Assembly: GCA_946629665.1 (NCBI GenBank)
Contig: CAMOYC010000004.1
Span: forward strand, 1-38,037
DNA: 38,037 nucleotides
Direction of reading: 5' to 3'
Source: an uncultured Lachnospiraceae bacterium
GTDB taxonomy: Bacteria > Bacillota > Clostridia > Lachnospirales > Lachnospiraceae
A program made the position numbers and the translations under genes. The notes beneath the pieces are model-generated. The model had not been told where the DNA came from. It searched no databases and worked only from the letters and a program-made list of their open reading frames with translations. Each line of letters opens with the position of its first letter. Position 1 is the first letter of the stretch. Below are positions 16,179-25,449 of the stretch, one piece after another.

Positions 16179-18290
16179 TTAGTCGGCCATGGCATTTACC
16201 GTTACGGGATAGGTATTGTATTCCTCTCCGTTAATATACATAGTGACGGTAGCTTTTCCTTCTTCTTCCGCATCAAATGTGACCTCCAGCGGAAAGTCTT
16301 CGCTGGTCATGCCATCTTCGTCGAAGACGACCGTCTTCTTTCCGTTCTGCTTCATGACCAGTTTCACGGTGCCGGTCTCATCTTCCTGGAAAGGAGACTC
16401 TTCGATCCTCACTTCCCCTTCATAGCGATAGCTCTGCTGCTCGCCCAGGCTGATGACGATGGATACCGCAGTACCCCGGTCTACCATGGTACCGGACTCG
16501 ATATCCTGGGAGATTACCTCTCCTACGCCGACCTCACCACTGTAGCCGCTGCTCACCTTGCCCAGAACCAGGCCGACCCGGTTCAGTTCTTTTTCCGCTG
16601 CCTCCTGGGACAGACCGCTCAGGGTAGGCACCCTGGCCTGGCTGACGCCTTTGCTGATCGTGATCGTCACTTTAAATCCTTTATTGACCACGCTGCCGCC
16701 TTTGGGACTCTGGTCGGCCACATAGCCTTCCTTCACGGTATCTGAGTTGGTGTAAGCCAGCTTCACTTCCAGTCCAAGGCCTTCCAGGGTCTCCCGGGCC
16801 TTCTCTTCCTTCATGTTCAGCAGCGCCGGCACTTCAACCTGTTCAACGGTAAGACTCGGATCGGGTCCCAGCGTCACGGTGATCGTCGTTTTTGGAGGAA
16901 CCTTCTCCCCTTTCGCGTGATCCTGGGCCACTACCATAAGTCCTTCCGTGCCGGAATCTGCCCCGTCCACATAGACAAAGTTGGCAATGAGATCCAGCTC
17001 TTCCAAAGCTTCCTCGACTTCCTCCCTTGTCATGCCGGTCAGGTCGATCATGGTAACACCCGGCTCCTCCGTAGCGGTTGTTGCTTCCGTCGTGATCTCC
17101 GTCGGGGTCTCTGTCGTTGACTCCTGCCCCCTGTGGATGATATCAAAGGAACTGCCGATCAGGTAGGCGATGATCCCTGCGAAGAAAAGACCTGCCATGA
17201 TGGCCAGGACAAGGATCAGCCTCTGCATTCCAACTTTGCTTTCCTCCTCATCCTCTTCCTCTTCGTCCGGATCATCAACGTGATTCCTGCCGCCGTTTCC
17301 ATTGGAAGGATCTGAGAGATCAGATCCCCCTTCCTCTCCGTTTCCGTCCGTTCCCTCATCCGTGTCCTCCGGCTGGCGGAGTCCTTTCTTAATCTTAGCG
17401 ATTTCATCCTCATCTCTTTTTACAGTGGGAGAATCGTCCACCAGAGAATCGGAATGGACAAAACTGCCGTCAGGTATTTCAAACACCAGGTCCAGGTCGC
17501 GGAGCAGTGCATCTGCGTTCTGGTAACGCTGGTTCGGACTTTTCATGGTACATTTTAAGATGATCTTCTCCAGGCTTTCCGGAATATCCGGGAAATAGCA
17601 TCTGGGCGGAGTGATCTCCTCCTTCAGGTGCATGAGGGCCACAGCCACATTATTTTCTCCGTCAAAGGGAACTTTGCCGGTGGCCATCTCGTAGATGGTG
17701 ATACCCAGAGAATAAATATCGCTCCGCTCGTCGGAGAAGCCTCCTCTGGCCTGCTCCGGCGAAAAATACTGTACAGACCCCATCGTGTTGGCGGACAGGG
17801 TATCTCCGGAAGCGATCCTGGCAATTCCGAAATCCGTCACCTTCACCCGGCCATCTTCACAGATAATGATATTCTGCGGCTTGATATCCCGATGGACGAT
17901 GTGATGGGCGTGGGCTGCCTTCAGGCCCTGGCCGATCTGGCGGGCAATATCCACGGTCTCACGGGCGCTGAGCCTGCCGTAACGACGGATATATTTCTTG
18001 AGGGTCATGCCGGGTACCAGTTCCATCACGATATAATGGTAACCGTCCTTGAAATCCGCATCATAGATCTCAACAATGTTGGGATGGTCTATGTTAATAG
18101 TGGCCTCCGCCTCCTTGATAAAACGGCGGATGAACACTTCATCATCATAGTATTCGTTCTTCAGCACCTTTAGTGCCACGTAGCGTCTGCTCTCCCTGTC
18201 CCAGGCCCGGTACACGTTGGCCATGCCGCCTGTGCCGATGTGCTCCTGCACTTCATATCTGCCGCCGAGGATCATTCCATGATCCAGCAT
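16179..18290 (-). CDS. prkC: PASTA-domain Ser/Thr protein kinase (Stk1/PrkC)
   Basis: A 703-aa membrane kinase that senses muropeptides/lipid II and phosphorylates cell-wall, translation and division proteins. The kinase domain has GTGGMANVYRA at 19-29, K41 in VALKVLK, HRDIKPQN at 133-140, DFG at 153-155, and SVQYFSPEQARG. An acidic segment (341-350) precedes one transmembrane helix at 358-378. A Thr-rich spacer and three PASTA repeats follow (about 412-475, 485-547, 552-616), then an extra beta domain to the end. GGAGGTG eight bases upstream supports ATG 18290; a GTG at 18299, overlapping the stp stop, is less likely. Cotranscribed with its phosphatase stp. Confidence 0.97.
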   Translation of the reverse strand: MLDHGMILGGRYEVQEHIGTGGMANVYRAWDRESRRYVALKVLKNEYYDDEVFIRRFIKEAEATINIDHPNIVEIYDADFKDGYHYIVMELVPGMTLKKYIRRYGRLSARETVDIARQIGQGLKAAHAHHIVHRDIKPQNIIICEDGRVKVTDFGIARIASGDTLSANTMGSVQYFSPEQARGGFSDERSDIYSLGITIYEMATGKVPFDGENNVAVALMHLKEEITPPRCYFPDIPESLEKIILKCTMKSPNQRYQNADALLRDLDLVFEIPDGSFVHSDSLVDDSPTVKRDEDEIAKIKKGLRQPEDTDEGTDGNGEEGGSDLSDPSNGNGGRNHVDDPDEEEEDEEESKVGMQRLILVLAIMAGLFFAGIIAYLIGSSFDIIHRGQESTTETPTEITTEATTATEEPGVTMIDLTGMTREEVEEALEELDLIANFVYVDGADSGTEGLMVVAQDHAKGEKVPPKTTITVTLGPDPSLTVEQVEVPALLNMKEEKARETLEGLGLEVKLAYTNSDTVKEGYVADQSPKGGSVVNKGFKVTITISKGVSQARVPTLSGLSQEAAEKELNRVGLVLGKVSSGYSGEVGVGEVISQDIESGTMVDRGTAVSIVISLGEQQSYRYEGEVRIEESPFQEDETGTVKLVMKQNGKKTVVFDEDGMTSEDFPLEVTFDAEEEGKATVTMYINGEEYNTYPVTVNAMAD

Positions 18291-18295
18291 GATCC

Positions 18296-19027
18296 TCACC
18301 TCCCATCTTTAAAACGGGCGATGACGACAGCAATATTGTCAACGCCTCCGTAGAACAGCGCTTCATTGACACAGCTTTCTACCAGTTCCTCCTCTGTCAG
18401 ATCCTGAGAGAGAAGTGTCTCCAGCCTGTCATCGTCCACCATATTGGAAAGGCCGTCCGAGCAGAGCAGAAGCATGCTGTCTCTGACCATATCCACTTTA
18501 AAGAAATCCGGAGTGATCTCCTCAGCCACACCTACCGCCTTGGTAATAATGTTTTTCTGGGGATGATTCCTGCTCTCGGTGGGGCGCAGCTCACCGGCCC
18601 GAACCAGTTCCTCTACCAGAGAATGGTCCAGGGTAACCTGGTGCAGCCTGCCGTCATAGTAGTAGAGCCGGCTGTCGCCGACATTCATGATATATGCCTG
18701 ACCGTCGATCACCGTCGCAGCCACGAAGGTTGTCCCCATGCCGGCATACTCTTCTTCCTGACAGGACATTCGGTACACGTCCTCATTCACCTGTTTTAAA
18801 AGCCGCTCCATGATCAGGAAAGGCACACCTTTTTCTTCCTGACGGGCAAGCTCGCAAAAGCGGGTCACCGCATAGGCGGAAGCCTTATCTCCGGCTTTGT
18901 GCCCGCCCATACCGTCCGCTACAATATATAGATTTGGGAAACAGCCGACCGGCTCATCGGAAAAGAACAGGTAATCCTGATTGATCCGCCTTCTTTTTCC
19001 GATATCCGTAGCGCCGTACGCTTTCAT
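18296..19027 (-). CDS. stp: PP2C-family Ser/Thr phosphatase
   Basis: A 243-aa metal-dependent (PPM) phosphatase that reverses PrkC phosphorylation. Conserved acidic metal-binding motifs are TDIGKRRRINQD (7-18), VADGMGGH (36-43, with D38 and G39), NVGDSRLYYY, LLCSDGLSNMV and GGVDNIAVV. It is soluble and of family length (about 240 aa). Its start overlaps the rlmN stop as ATGA and its stop is five bases from the chosen prkC start, so rlmN, stp and prkC should be translated from one message. Confidence 0.97.
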   Translation of the reverse strand: MKAYGATDIGKRRRINQDYLFFSDEPVGCFPNLYIVADGMGGHKAGDKASAYAVTRFCELARQEEKGVPFLIMERLLKQVNEDVYRMSCQEEEYAGMGTTFVAATVIDGQAYIMNVGDSRLYYYDGRLHQVTLDHSLVEELVRAGELRPTESRNHPQKNIITKAVGVAEEITPDFFKVDMVRDSMLLLCSDGLSNMVDDDRLETLLSQDLTEEELVESCVNEALFYGGVDNIAVVIARFKDGR

Positions 19028-20100
19028 ACTTTCCCACTCCCTTCTGTATTATTATGGTGATGATCCATTTTATCTTTATAGCTTTTCCGCAGCTGGCCGC
19101 AGGCAGCCTGGATATCCCGTCCCATCTCCCTGCGCACCGTCACCGGAATATGCTTTTTTTCCAATCGCTGCATGAAGGCGGCAACTCCCGCCTGGTCTGA
19201 TTGCCGGTAGTCCCTCTCCCGGATTGGATTGACCGGGATCAGGTTCACATGACAGTTCAGGCCCTTTAACAGGGCAGCCAGCTCGTCCGCGTGCTCCCTG
19301 CCGTCATTCACGCCTTTTACCAGACTGTACTCAAAGGTGATCCGCCTGCCGGTCGTCCGGGTATAGTAGGCGGCTCCTTCCATCAGCTGACGGATCGAGT
19401 AGCGTTTGGCAATGGGCATAAGTTCCCTGCGCATCTCATCGTTCGGAGCGTGAAGAGAGATCGCCAGGGTGATCTGGGGATTTCGGTCCGCAAATTCATA
19501 GATCTTCGGCACGATCCCGCAGGTGGATACTGTAATGTTCCTGTGGCCGATATTCAGGCCATCCGGATCCGAGAGCATCTCGATCATCCGACATAAGGCC
19601 TCAAAATTGTCGAAGGGCTCTCCCGTCCCCATCACGACCACGTGGGAGACCCGCTCTCCGGTCGCCCTCTGGATCGCGTAGATCTGGTCCAGCATCTCGG
19701 AAGGATAGAGGTTCCTGGCCAGGCCAAGCAGGGTCGAGGCGCAGAATCTGCAACCCATCCGGCATCCCGCCTGGGAGGAAATGCATACCGAATTGCCATG
19801 TTTGTAGCGCATCAGCACACTCTCCACCATATTTCCGTCGTGGAGCTCGAAGAGGAACTTCATGGTCCCGTCGATCCGGGATTCATAGCGTTCCACCTCC
19901 GTGACTCCGTAAAAAGGATGGTTCTCCAGCAGCCGGGCTTTGCAGGCCGCCGGGACATTGGTCATCTCCTCGGCAGACCTTACCAGCTTTTTGTGGAGCC
20001 AGCCATAGATCTGGCCGGCCCGGAATTTCTTTTCTCCGACTGCCAGGACCTCCCCGGTCAGTTCATCCTTATTCAGAGATTTGAGATCCTGCCACTCCAT
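19024..20100 (-). CDS. rlmN: Dual-specificity rRNA/tRNA adenine-C2 methyltransferase RlmN
   Basis: A 358-aa radical-SAM enzyme that methylates C2 of A2503 in 23S rRNA and A37 in some tRNAs. The cluster motif C113-x3-C117-x2-C120 (GCRMGCRFC) is clear. GTGEPFDNF, HRNITVSTCGIVP and the C-terminal catalytic cysteine in AACGQL (about residue 334) are also present. Lengths and motifs match RlmN rather than Cfr: the two RNA-methylating cysteines are in the expected places but nothing points to a resistance variant. ATG 20100 has GGAGG six bases upstream; a GTG directly before it is possible. It overlaps the rsmB end by 32 bases. Confidence 0.97.
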   Translation of the reverse strand: MEWQDLKSLNKDELTGEVLAVGEKKFRAGQIYGWLHKKLVRSAEEMTNVPAACKARLLENHPFYGVTEVERYESRIDGTMKFLFELHDGNMVESVLMRYKHGNSVCISSQAGCRMGCRFCASTLLGLARNLYPSEMLDQIYAIQRATGERVSHVVVMGTGEPFDNFEALCRMIEMLSDPDGLNIGHRNITVSTCGIVPKIYEFADRNPQITLAISLHAPNDEMRRELMPIAKRYSIRQLMEGAAYYTRTTGRRITFEYSLVKGVNDGREHADELAALLKGLNCHVNLIPVNPIRERDYRQSDQAGVAAFMQRLEKKHIPVTVRREMGRDIQAACGQLRKSYKDKMDHHHNNTEGSGKV

Positions 20101-21499
20101 CACTAGCCTCCGGTCTGGTAAATGCCGCCAGGAAAAATCCGTCGCAAGGGTCTTTCCCGGGGATCAGTGTGATCATGTTCGCCTGTCCGTCTCCCCGATT
20201 CCTCAAGGGCTCCGGCAGCCTGTCCTCTATGGGCAGGGGGACCAGAGGGGTATTCTCCAGGATCCAGCGAACATTCTCTTCATTTTCTTTTTGGTTCACC
20301 GTGCAGGTCGAGTAGATCAGCTGCCCGCCCGGTTTTACATAGCGCCAGGCAACTGTCAGGATCTCCCGCTGGAGCGTGACGAGCTCACGAAGAGAGGACT
20401 CCCTCACCCGGTACTTGATATCATTCTTTCTTCCGATCACCCCGAGGCCGCTGCATGGGAGGTCCGCAAACACCACATCCATGCTGTCTGCCAGGTCCGG
20501 GTCAGATTCCCGGGCATCCCACTGTTCCACTTCCACCTGGGGGCATCCGATCCGGTTCACATTCTCCCGGATCAGCTCGGTCTTATATTCTGTCAGGTCC
20601 CTGGCGATCACCCGGCCGCTTCCCATAAGGCGGTCTGCCGCATGCAGCGTCTTTCCGCCCGGGGCGGCACAGAGGTCGAGCACCCGGTCCCCTTCCTTCA
20701 ATCCTGCCACATGGGCCGGGAGCATGGAACTTTCATCCTGAACGGTAAAGAATCCTTCCCGGAAGGTCCGAAGCCTGGGCAGATAATTAAAGTCTCTGAT
20801 AGAAAATGCATAAGGGAACAGCCGGCCGGCTTCCACCGTCACGCCTTCTTCCTTAAGCATTCCGGCTAGCTCTTCCGGACTGCACTTACTCAGGGTCGTC
20901 CGGATGCTTACCGGTCTTTCCCGGAGGAAGGAATCCAGCATGACCTCAGCGAGGTCTTCCCCGTACTGGTCCGTCAACAGCCCCGCCAGCCATTCCGGCG
21001 CGGAGTACATGACGGATAGGAAATGTACCGGGTCTTTCTCCCGGTCAGGCTCCGGCAGCTCTGTCTTGTTCCTGGACAGATTCCGCAGGACCCCGTTGAC
21101 AAAACCGGAAAGATTCCGGAATTTTCTTTTCTTGGCCAGGGCCACCGCCTCGTTGCAGACGGCTGCGTCGGGCACATCCATAAAAAGGATCTGGTAAGCC
21201 CCCAGCCGCAGGAGATTGCGGATCAAGGGCTTGCATTTTCTCATGGGTGTCTTGGAATAATGGTCCAGGATATAATCCAGATAGATCCTCTGCTCCGTGA
21301 CCCCCTCGCAGAGTCTCATATAAAATGCACGGTCCTGCCTGGGGAGGAACTGAAGGCGCATCAGGGTATCCCGGATCAGGGTGCCGGCAAAGATCCCGCC
21401 CCTTTCTTCGGGTTCAGCGGGAAGGTCCTCCCGGTCAAGACGGTCGATCCGGATCAGGGTATCCAGTGCCTCTGCTCTCATATCATTCTTCTGTCCCAT
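20069..21499 (-). CDS. rsmB: 16S rRNA (cytosine-967-C5)-methyltransferase RsmB
   Basis: A 476-aa two-domain enzyme. The N-terminal NusB-like RNA-binding domain (about 1-150) is followed by a NOL1/NOP2/sun-type methyltransferase. The SAM motif is LDLCAAPGGKT. The two catalytic-site cysteines are in DLPCSGLGVIGRKNDIK and YSTCTVNQKENEENV. It makes m5C967 in 16S rRNA. AGGAG four bases before ATG 21499 sets the start. The first 65 bases upstream separate it from fmt. This is one of two sun-family methyltransferases in the window; the other, at 34891-36417, is RsmF-like and lacks the NusB domain. Confidence 0.96.
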   Translation of the reverse strand: MGQKNDMRAEALDTLIRIDRLDREDLPAEPEERGGIFAGTLIRDTLMRLQFLPRQDRAFYMRLCEGVTEQRIYLDYILDHYSKTPMRKCKPLIRNLLRLGAYQILFMDVPDAAVCNEAVALAKKRKFRNLSGFVNGVLRNLSRNKTELPEPDREKDPVHFLSVMYSAPEWLAGLLTDQYGEDLAEVMLDSFLRERPVSIRTTLSKCSPEELAGMLKEEGVTVEAGRLFPYAFSIRDFNYLPRLRTFREGFFTVQDESSMLPAHVAGLKEGDRVLDLCAAPGGKTLHAADRLMGSGRVIARDLTEYKTELIRENVNRIGCPQVEVEQWDARESDPDLADSMDVVFADLPCSGLGVIGRKNDIKYRVRESSLRELVTLQREILTVAWRYVKPGGQLIYSTCTVNQKENEENVRWILENTPLVPLPIEDRLPEPLRNRGDGQANMITLIPGKDPCDGFFLAAFTRPEASDGVAGSQISE

Positions 21500-21564
21500 A
21501 TTACTCCTGTCTTCTATTCAAAAATAATTCTCTTTCTTTATCAAACTGATCAGTATAAAACGGA

Positions 21565-22503
21565 TCATCCCAGCCTGGTTCCCGGCTCCAGGGGATATCC
21601 CAGCAGGAAGGCCTGGACCGGCATTCTCTTCTTGCCCTGCAGCTGGACTTCATTGACCTGCAGCAGGTCCTGGCCGGTCTGCACATAAAATGCTTTCTTC
21701 GTCACCTTGACAACCGTCCCGGGCTCGGCATCAGCCATCCCGGTCTCAGCCTGGTCGGCCACATCCGCATCCCAGATCTTCAGCGTCTTTCCGGAAAGTT
21801 CCGTGTAGGCGCTGGGCCAGGAATTCATGGCCCGGACCAGTCTCTCGATCGAGGCGGCATCCTTGTCCCAGGCTATGTGTCCAAGCTCCTTGGTGAGCAT
21901 GGGGGCATAGCAGCTGTCTTCGTCATTCTGCTTCTCCGGCTTTGCGGTCCCCTGTTCCAGCTCTTCCATCACGGAAAGGAGCACAGGGGCTCCGGCTGCC
22001 GCCAGCTTATCATGCAGGCTTTCTCCGGTCTCATCGGGCTCGATCGGAACCACGACCCGGTCGATCATATCACCGGTATCCAGCCCCTTTTCCATGTACA
22101 TGATCGTCACGCCGGTCTCCCTTTCCCCGTCCATGATCGCCCACTGGATCGGAGCCGCTCCCCGGTAGCGGGGCAGCAGGGAGGCGTGTACATTGATACA
22201 GCCGTAGCGGGGCAGGTTCAGAATGGCCTCCGGAAGGATCTGGCCAAAGGCAGCGACCACGATGATATCCGGATCCATCCTTCTGAGTTCTTCCAGAAAA
22301 GCTTCTTCCCGGACTTTCACAGGTTGGTAAACCGGGATATCGTGGGCCAGGGCAGTCTCTTTTACCGGCGGAAAGGCGAATGCCTTGCCTCTTCCCTTCC
22401 TCTTGTCCGGCTGGGTGACAACCCCTATCACCTGGTGGTGCTTAATGAGAGCCTCCAGGGTCGGTACCGCAAAGTCCGGTGTTCCCATAAATACTACTCT
22501 CAT
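21565..22503 (-). CDS. fmt: Methionyl-tRNA formyltransferase
   Basis: A 312-aa enzyme that formylates initiator Met-tRNA using 10-formyl-tetrahydrofolate. Catalytic residues N104, H106 and D142 lie in INVHASLLPRYRG and LDTGDM as in E. coli Fmt. VFMGTPDFAVP at the N-terminus and the C-terminal OB domain (about 205-312) are standard. The ATG overlaps the def stop as ATGA, a normal coupling for this pair: one enzyme adds the formyl group and the other removes it. A GTG four codons upstream is possible but sits too close to the purine-rich site. Confidence 0.97.
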   Translation of the reverse strand: MRVVFMGTPDFAVPTLEALIKHHQVIGVVTQPDKRKGRGKAFAFPPVKETALAHDIPVYQPVKVREEAFLEELRRMDPDIIVVAAFGQILPEAILNLPRYGCINVHASLLPRYRGAAPIQWAIMDGERETGVTIMYMEKGLDTGDMIDRVVVPIEPDETGESLHDKLAAAGAPVLLSVMEELEQGTAKPEKQNDEDSCYAPMLTKELGHIAWDKDAASIERLVRAMNSWPSAYTELSGKTLKIWDADVADQAETGMADAEPGTVVKVTKKAFYVQTGQDLLQVNEVQLQGKKRMPVQAFLLGYPLEPGTRLG

Positions 22504-22997
22504 TCTTCTTCCCACTCTCCTTCTTCTTCCGGATCGTTCTCCACATCCCGGTAGGGCTCACTGGCCCTCTCACCGTAGAGAATGCCATCTAAATGATCCA
22601 TCTCATGGAGGATACATCTGGCTTTCAGCCCGTCTCCCACATAAGTCACTTCTTCCATATCTAAATTTAACGATCTGACCACCACATGGTCCGGCCTGGT
22701 TACGGAGGCACATTTGCCGGGCACGCTGAGGCAGCCCTCATCATCGGTCTGCTCACCGGAAGTCTCTACGATCTCCGGGTTGATCAGGACGATCGGGTCG
22801 TCATCCATCACGTCGATCACGCAGATACGGCGCAGGATACCTACCTGAGGTGCTGCGAGGCCGACACCCATCGCCTCGTACATGGTGTCAAACATATCTT
22901 CGATCAGGGTGACCGTTCCATCTGTGATTTTCTTTACCGGTTTACATTTTTTTCCGAGGACCGGATCCCCGATCACCCGAATCTTTCTGATTGCCAT
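22500..22997 (-). CDS. def: Peptide deformylase
   Basis: A 165-aa metalloenzyme that removes the formyl group from nascent protein N-termini. All three motifs are present: GVGLAAPQVG (44-53), EGCLSVP (87-93, metal ligand C89), and HEMDH (131-135, metal ligands H131 and H135, catalytic E132). The C-terminus is an unusually acidic tail ending in a run of Glu (about 150-165), of no known role. AGGAGG five bases before ATG 22997 decides the start over a longer reading frame. It is first in the def-fmt-rsmB-rlmN-stp-prkC run and has a promoter at 23101-23129. Confidence 0.97.
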   Translation of the reverse strand: MAIRKIRVIGDPVLGKKCKPVKKITDGTVTLIEDMFDTMYEAMGVGLAAPQVGILRRICVIDVMDDDPIVLINPEIVETSGEQTDDEGCLSVPGKCASVTRPDHVVVRSLNLDMEEVTYVGDGLKARCILHEMDHLDGILYGERASEPYRDVENDPEEEGEWEEE

Positions 22998-23100
22998 AAA
23001 ACCTCCTGCTATCATCAATCAGCGACAGGGCCGGATCACGTGCATCCCGCATCCCTGCGCATCTTCGTACTTATCATTTTCGTATAGAGCATACTTTAAT

Positions 23101-23129
23101 AGTATACCATTGGACCATGTCCTAGTAAA
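23101..23129 (-). promoter_or_regulatory. Promoter upstream of def
   Basis: On the minus strand, TTTACT (23124-23129) and TATACT (23101-23106) are separated by 17 bases. TG at -15/-14 gives an extended -10, TGGTATACT. It lies in the longest non-coding gap of the window (22998-23172) and about 100 bases before the def start. A small dyad (GGAC-CAT-GTCC) overlaps the spacer. I see no terminator ending priA, so transcription from upstream probably also reads through. Confidence 0.6.
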
Positions 23130-23172
23130 GTTATGAAACGGTTACAAAAAAGTCACCGTCTCTATCATTTTC

Positions 23173-25449
23173 TTAATAAAATGTCATAGGATTGTAATCA
23201 AACTGGACGGTCACACCCGCAAACATGGGGTGACTTTCCAGCACCGGTTCCAGCCGCTCTTTCAGGTCCAGCAGCAGCTCTCCGGATCTATGTTTCAGAT
23301 AGATGATCTGCCGGTGGATATCCTTGATCTTGGCGATCCGGGCTTCCCCGGGTCCGAGAACCCGGACGGGGTCTTCCTGTTCCTCCCGGGTCCGGCTGAT
23401 CATTTTTTCAATCCTTGCTGCGGCCAGGACTGCAGCACCCTTGTCTCCGGACTGGACCAGGATCGCCAGCATGTTTGCCCGCGGAGGATAATGCATCATC
23501 GCCCGGTAGGCGATCTCATTCCTGTAAAACTCCTCGTAGGACTGGTCTGCGGCAGTCCGGATCGCATAGTGGTCCGGCGAGTAGGTCTGGATGATCACCT
23601 GACCGGGCTTGTCTCCCCGGCCGGCCCTTCCGGCTGCCTGGCAGAGCAGGGCAAAGGTTGTCTCCGCGCTTCGGAAGTCACTGCCGTGCAGAGTCAGGTC
23701 CGCCGCCATGATCCCCACTAAAGTTACGTTGGGGTAGTCGTGGCCCTTCACGATCATCTGGGTTCCCACCAGAATGTCTGCCTTCCCCTCCTCAAAGAGC
23801 TTCAGCAGCTCCTGATGGGCATGTTTTTTGCGGGTGGTATCCGCATCCATACGGATCACCCGGGCTGTCGGAAATTCAGTGGCCAGAGCTGCCTCCACCT
23901 TCTCGGTACCGAGTCCGAAGGCCGCCATGTGGGCACTGTTGCAGACCGGGCAGATCTTCGTAGTCTTCCTCTCGTAGCCACAGTAATGACAGCGCAGGGT
24001 CCCGTCCCGGTGGGAGGTCAGGGAAACGTCACAGTGGGGACATTTCATCACCGCACCGCAGGACCGGCAGGAGACAAAGCCCGCAAAGCCTCTCCGGTTC
24101 AGGAAAAGCATGGTCTGTTCTCCCCGGGCCAGACGGTCTGCGATCGCTTCCTTCAGCTTCCCGCTGAACATGGACCGGTTTCCGGCCATGAATTCCTGAC
24201 GCAGGTCCACGATCTCCGTATCCGGCAGGTTGGCGCCGCCCGCCCGCCGCACCATCTTCCACAAGTGATAGCGGCCGGCAAGAGCCCGGTCATAGGTCTC
24301 CGTCAGCGGAGTGGCGGAACCCAGCACCACGCTGGCCCCGCACAGGCCCGCCCGGTAGATCGCCGTCTCCGTGGCATGGTATTTGGGCGTCAGCTCACTC
24401 TTGTAAGCTCCGTCATGTTCTTCGTCAATAATGATCAGCCCCAATCGGCTGAGGGGGGCAAAGAGCGCGGACCGGGGGCCGATCACCACATCCGCCTTCC
24501 CGTCCATGATCCGCCTGATCTCGTCAAATTTCTCCCCCTTGGAAAGCCGGGAATTGAGGAGGGCAATGCGGTCTCCGAACCGGTCGTAAAACCGGCTGAC
24601 CGTCTGGTAGGTCAGGGAGATCTCCGGAATCAGAACGATCGCCGTCCTGCCCCTGGCCAGGACCTCCTCGATCAGGGCCAGGTAAACTTCCGTCTTGCCG
24701 CTGCCGGTCACACCGTGGAGCAGGTAGGTACGGGCGCTTCCCCCATCCTGGTCCTCCCGGAATTCATCCACGATGACCTGCTGCTCTTCGTTTAACTGCA
24801 CCCGGTCCCCGCTCCTGGTCATCCCGGAGAAGGGGCTGCGGCAGGCGACTTCTTCCTCCAGAGTAAGGATGCCCTTGTCAGCGAGTTTGCGCAATTCTTT
24901 AAGGGGCAGGCCGCTTAATTCCATAGCCGTTTTCTTCTCCAGGGATCCTGCTGCCAGCAGGGCCTTGAGCAGCCTTGCCCGGGCAAGAAAATGTTTTTTC
25001 TCCCAACTTTCCAGCAGCTCTTCCGTCTTCGCCCGCTCCAGGGCAAGACGGAGCGTCATCCGGGTGCGCGGTTTCATTTTGTTCTTTACCGGCATGACCG
25101 TCCGCAGGGCCTGGATCATGGAGCCTCCATAGGTGTGCTTTAAGAAGGCAGCCACCCGGATCAGCTCCGATTCCACCGTCAGGCTCTCCTCATCCACCCT
25201 GCTGACCTCCTTGATCTTTGCGTGATCATAATCCGTGGTCCCGGACAGACTGATCACGTATCCGGCGGTTTCCCGGTTGCCCCGGCCGAAGGGCACGATC
25301 ACCTTCACGCCGGGCTTTATATCCTCTGCAATGGAAAAAGGCACTCTGTACTGGAATACCTTATCGAGTGCCTCGTGGGAAATGTCGATGATCACATCGG
25401 CATATATCGTCTTCTTTGAATCTGTATGTTCCTGATCAGTATTTTCCAT
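23173..25449 (-). CDS. priA: Primosomal protein N' (replication restart helicase PriA)
   Basis: A 758-aa 3'-5' helicase that reloads the replisome at stalled forks. An N-terminal DNA-binding domain (about 15-120) is followed by Walker A GVTGSGKTE (246-254), DEEH (342-345), and the zinc region with CRSC, CPHC, CHYC and CPVC pairs. Helicase motifs V/VI are also visible (IVKGHDYPNV, CQAAGRAGRG). Its length is normal. I chose ATG 25449, which overlaps the murE end by 14 bases, with AGGA about eight bases upstream. Location after murE is not the usual one; coaBC often precedes priA in Bacillota. Confidence 0.97.
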   Translation of the reverse strand: MENTDQEHTDSKKTIYADVIIDISHEALDKVFQYRVPFSIAEDIKPGVKVIVPFGRGNRETAGYVISLSGTTDYDHAKIKEVSRVDEESLTVESELIRVAAFLKHTYGGSMIQALRTVMPVKNKMKPRTRMTLRLALERAKTEELLESWEKKHFLARARLLKALLAAGSLEKKTAMELSGLPLKELRKLADKGILTLEEEVACRSPFSGMTRSGDRVQLNEEQQVIVDEFREDQDGGSARTYLLHGVTGSGKTEVYLALIEEVLARGRTAIVLIPEISLTYQTVSRFYDRFGDRIALLNSRLSKGEKFDEIRRIMDGKADVVIGPRSALFAPLSRLGLIIIDEEHDGAYKSELTPKYHATETAIYRAGLCGASVVLGSATPLTETYDRALAGRYHLWKMVRRAGGANLPDTEIVDLRQEFMAGNRSMFSGKLKEAIADRLARGEQTMLFLNRRGFAGFVSCRSCGAVMKCPHCDVSLTSHRDGTLRCHYCGYERKTTKICPVCNSAHMAAFGLGTEKVEAALATEFPTARVIRMDADTTRKKHAHQELLKLFEEGKADILVGTQMIVKGHDYPNVTLVGIMAADLTLHGSDFRSAETTFALLCQAAGRAGRGDKPGQVIIQTYSPDHYAIRTAADQSYEEFYRNEIAYRAMMHYPPRANMLAILVQSGDKGAAVLAAARIEKMISRTREEQEDPVRVLGPGEARIAKIKDIHRQIIYLKHRSGELLLDLKERLEPVLESHPMFAGVTVQFDYNPMTFY

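Noticed and set aside
19024..20100. Cfr-type antibiotic resistance methyltransferase
   Set aside because: Position, length and motif set match chromosomal RlmN in its conserved operon.
23125..23165. Hairpin GACGGTGAC ... GTAACCGTT as a priA terminator
   Set aside because: The stem has mismatches and its T-run lies in the loop, not after the stem.
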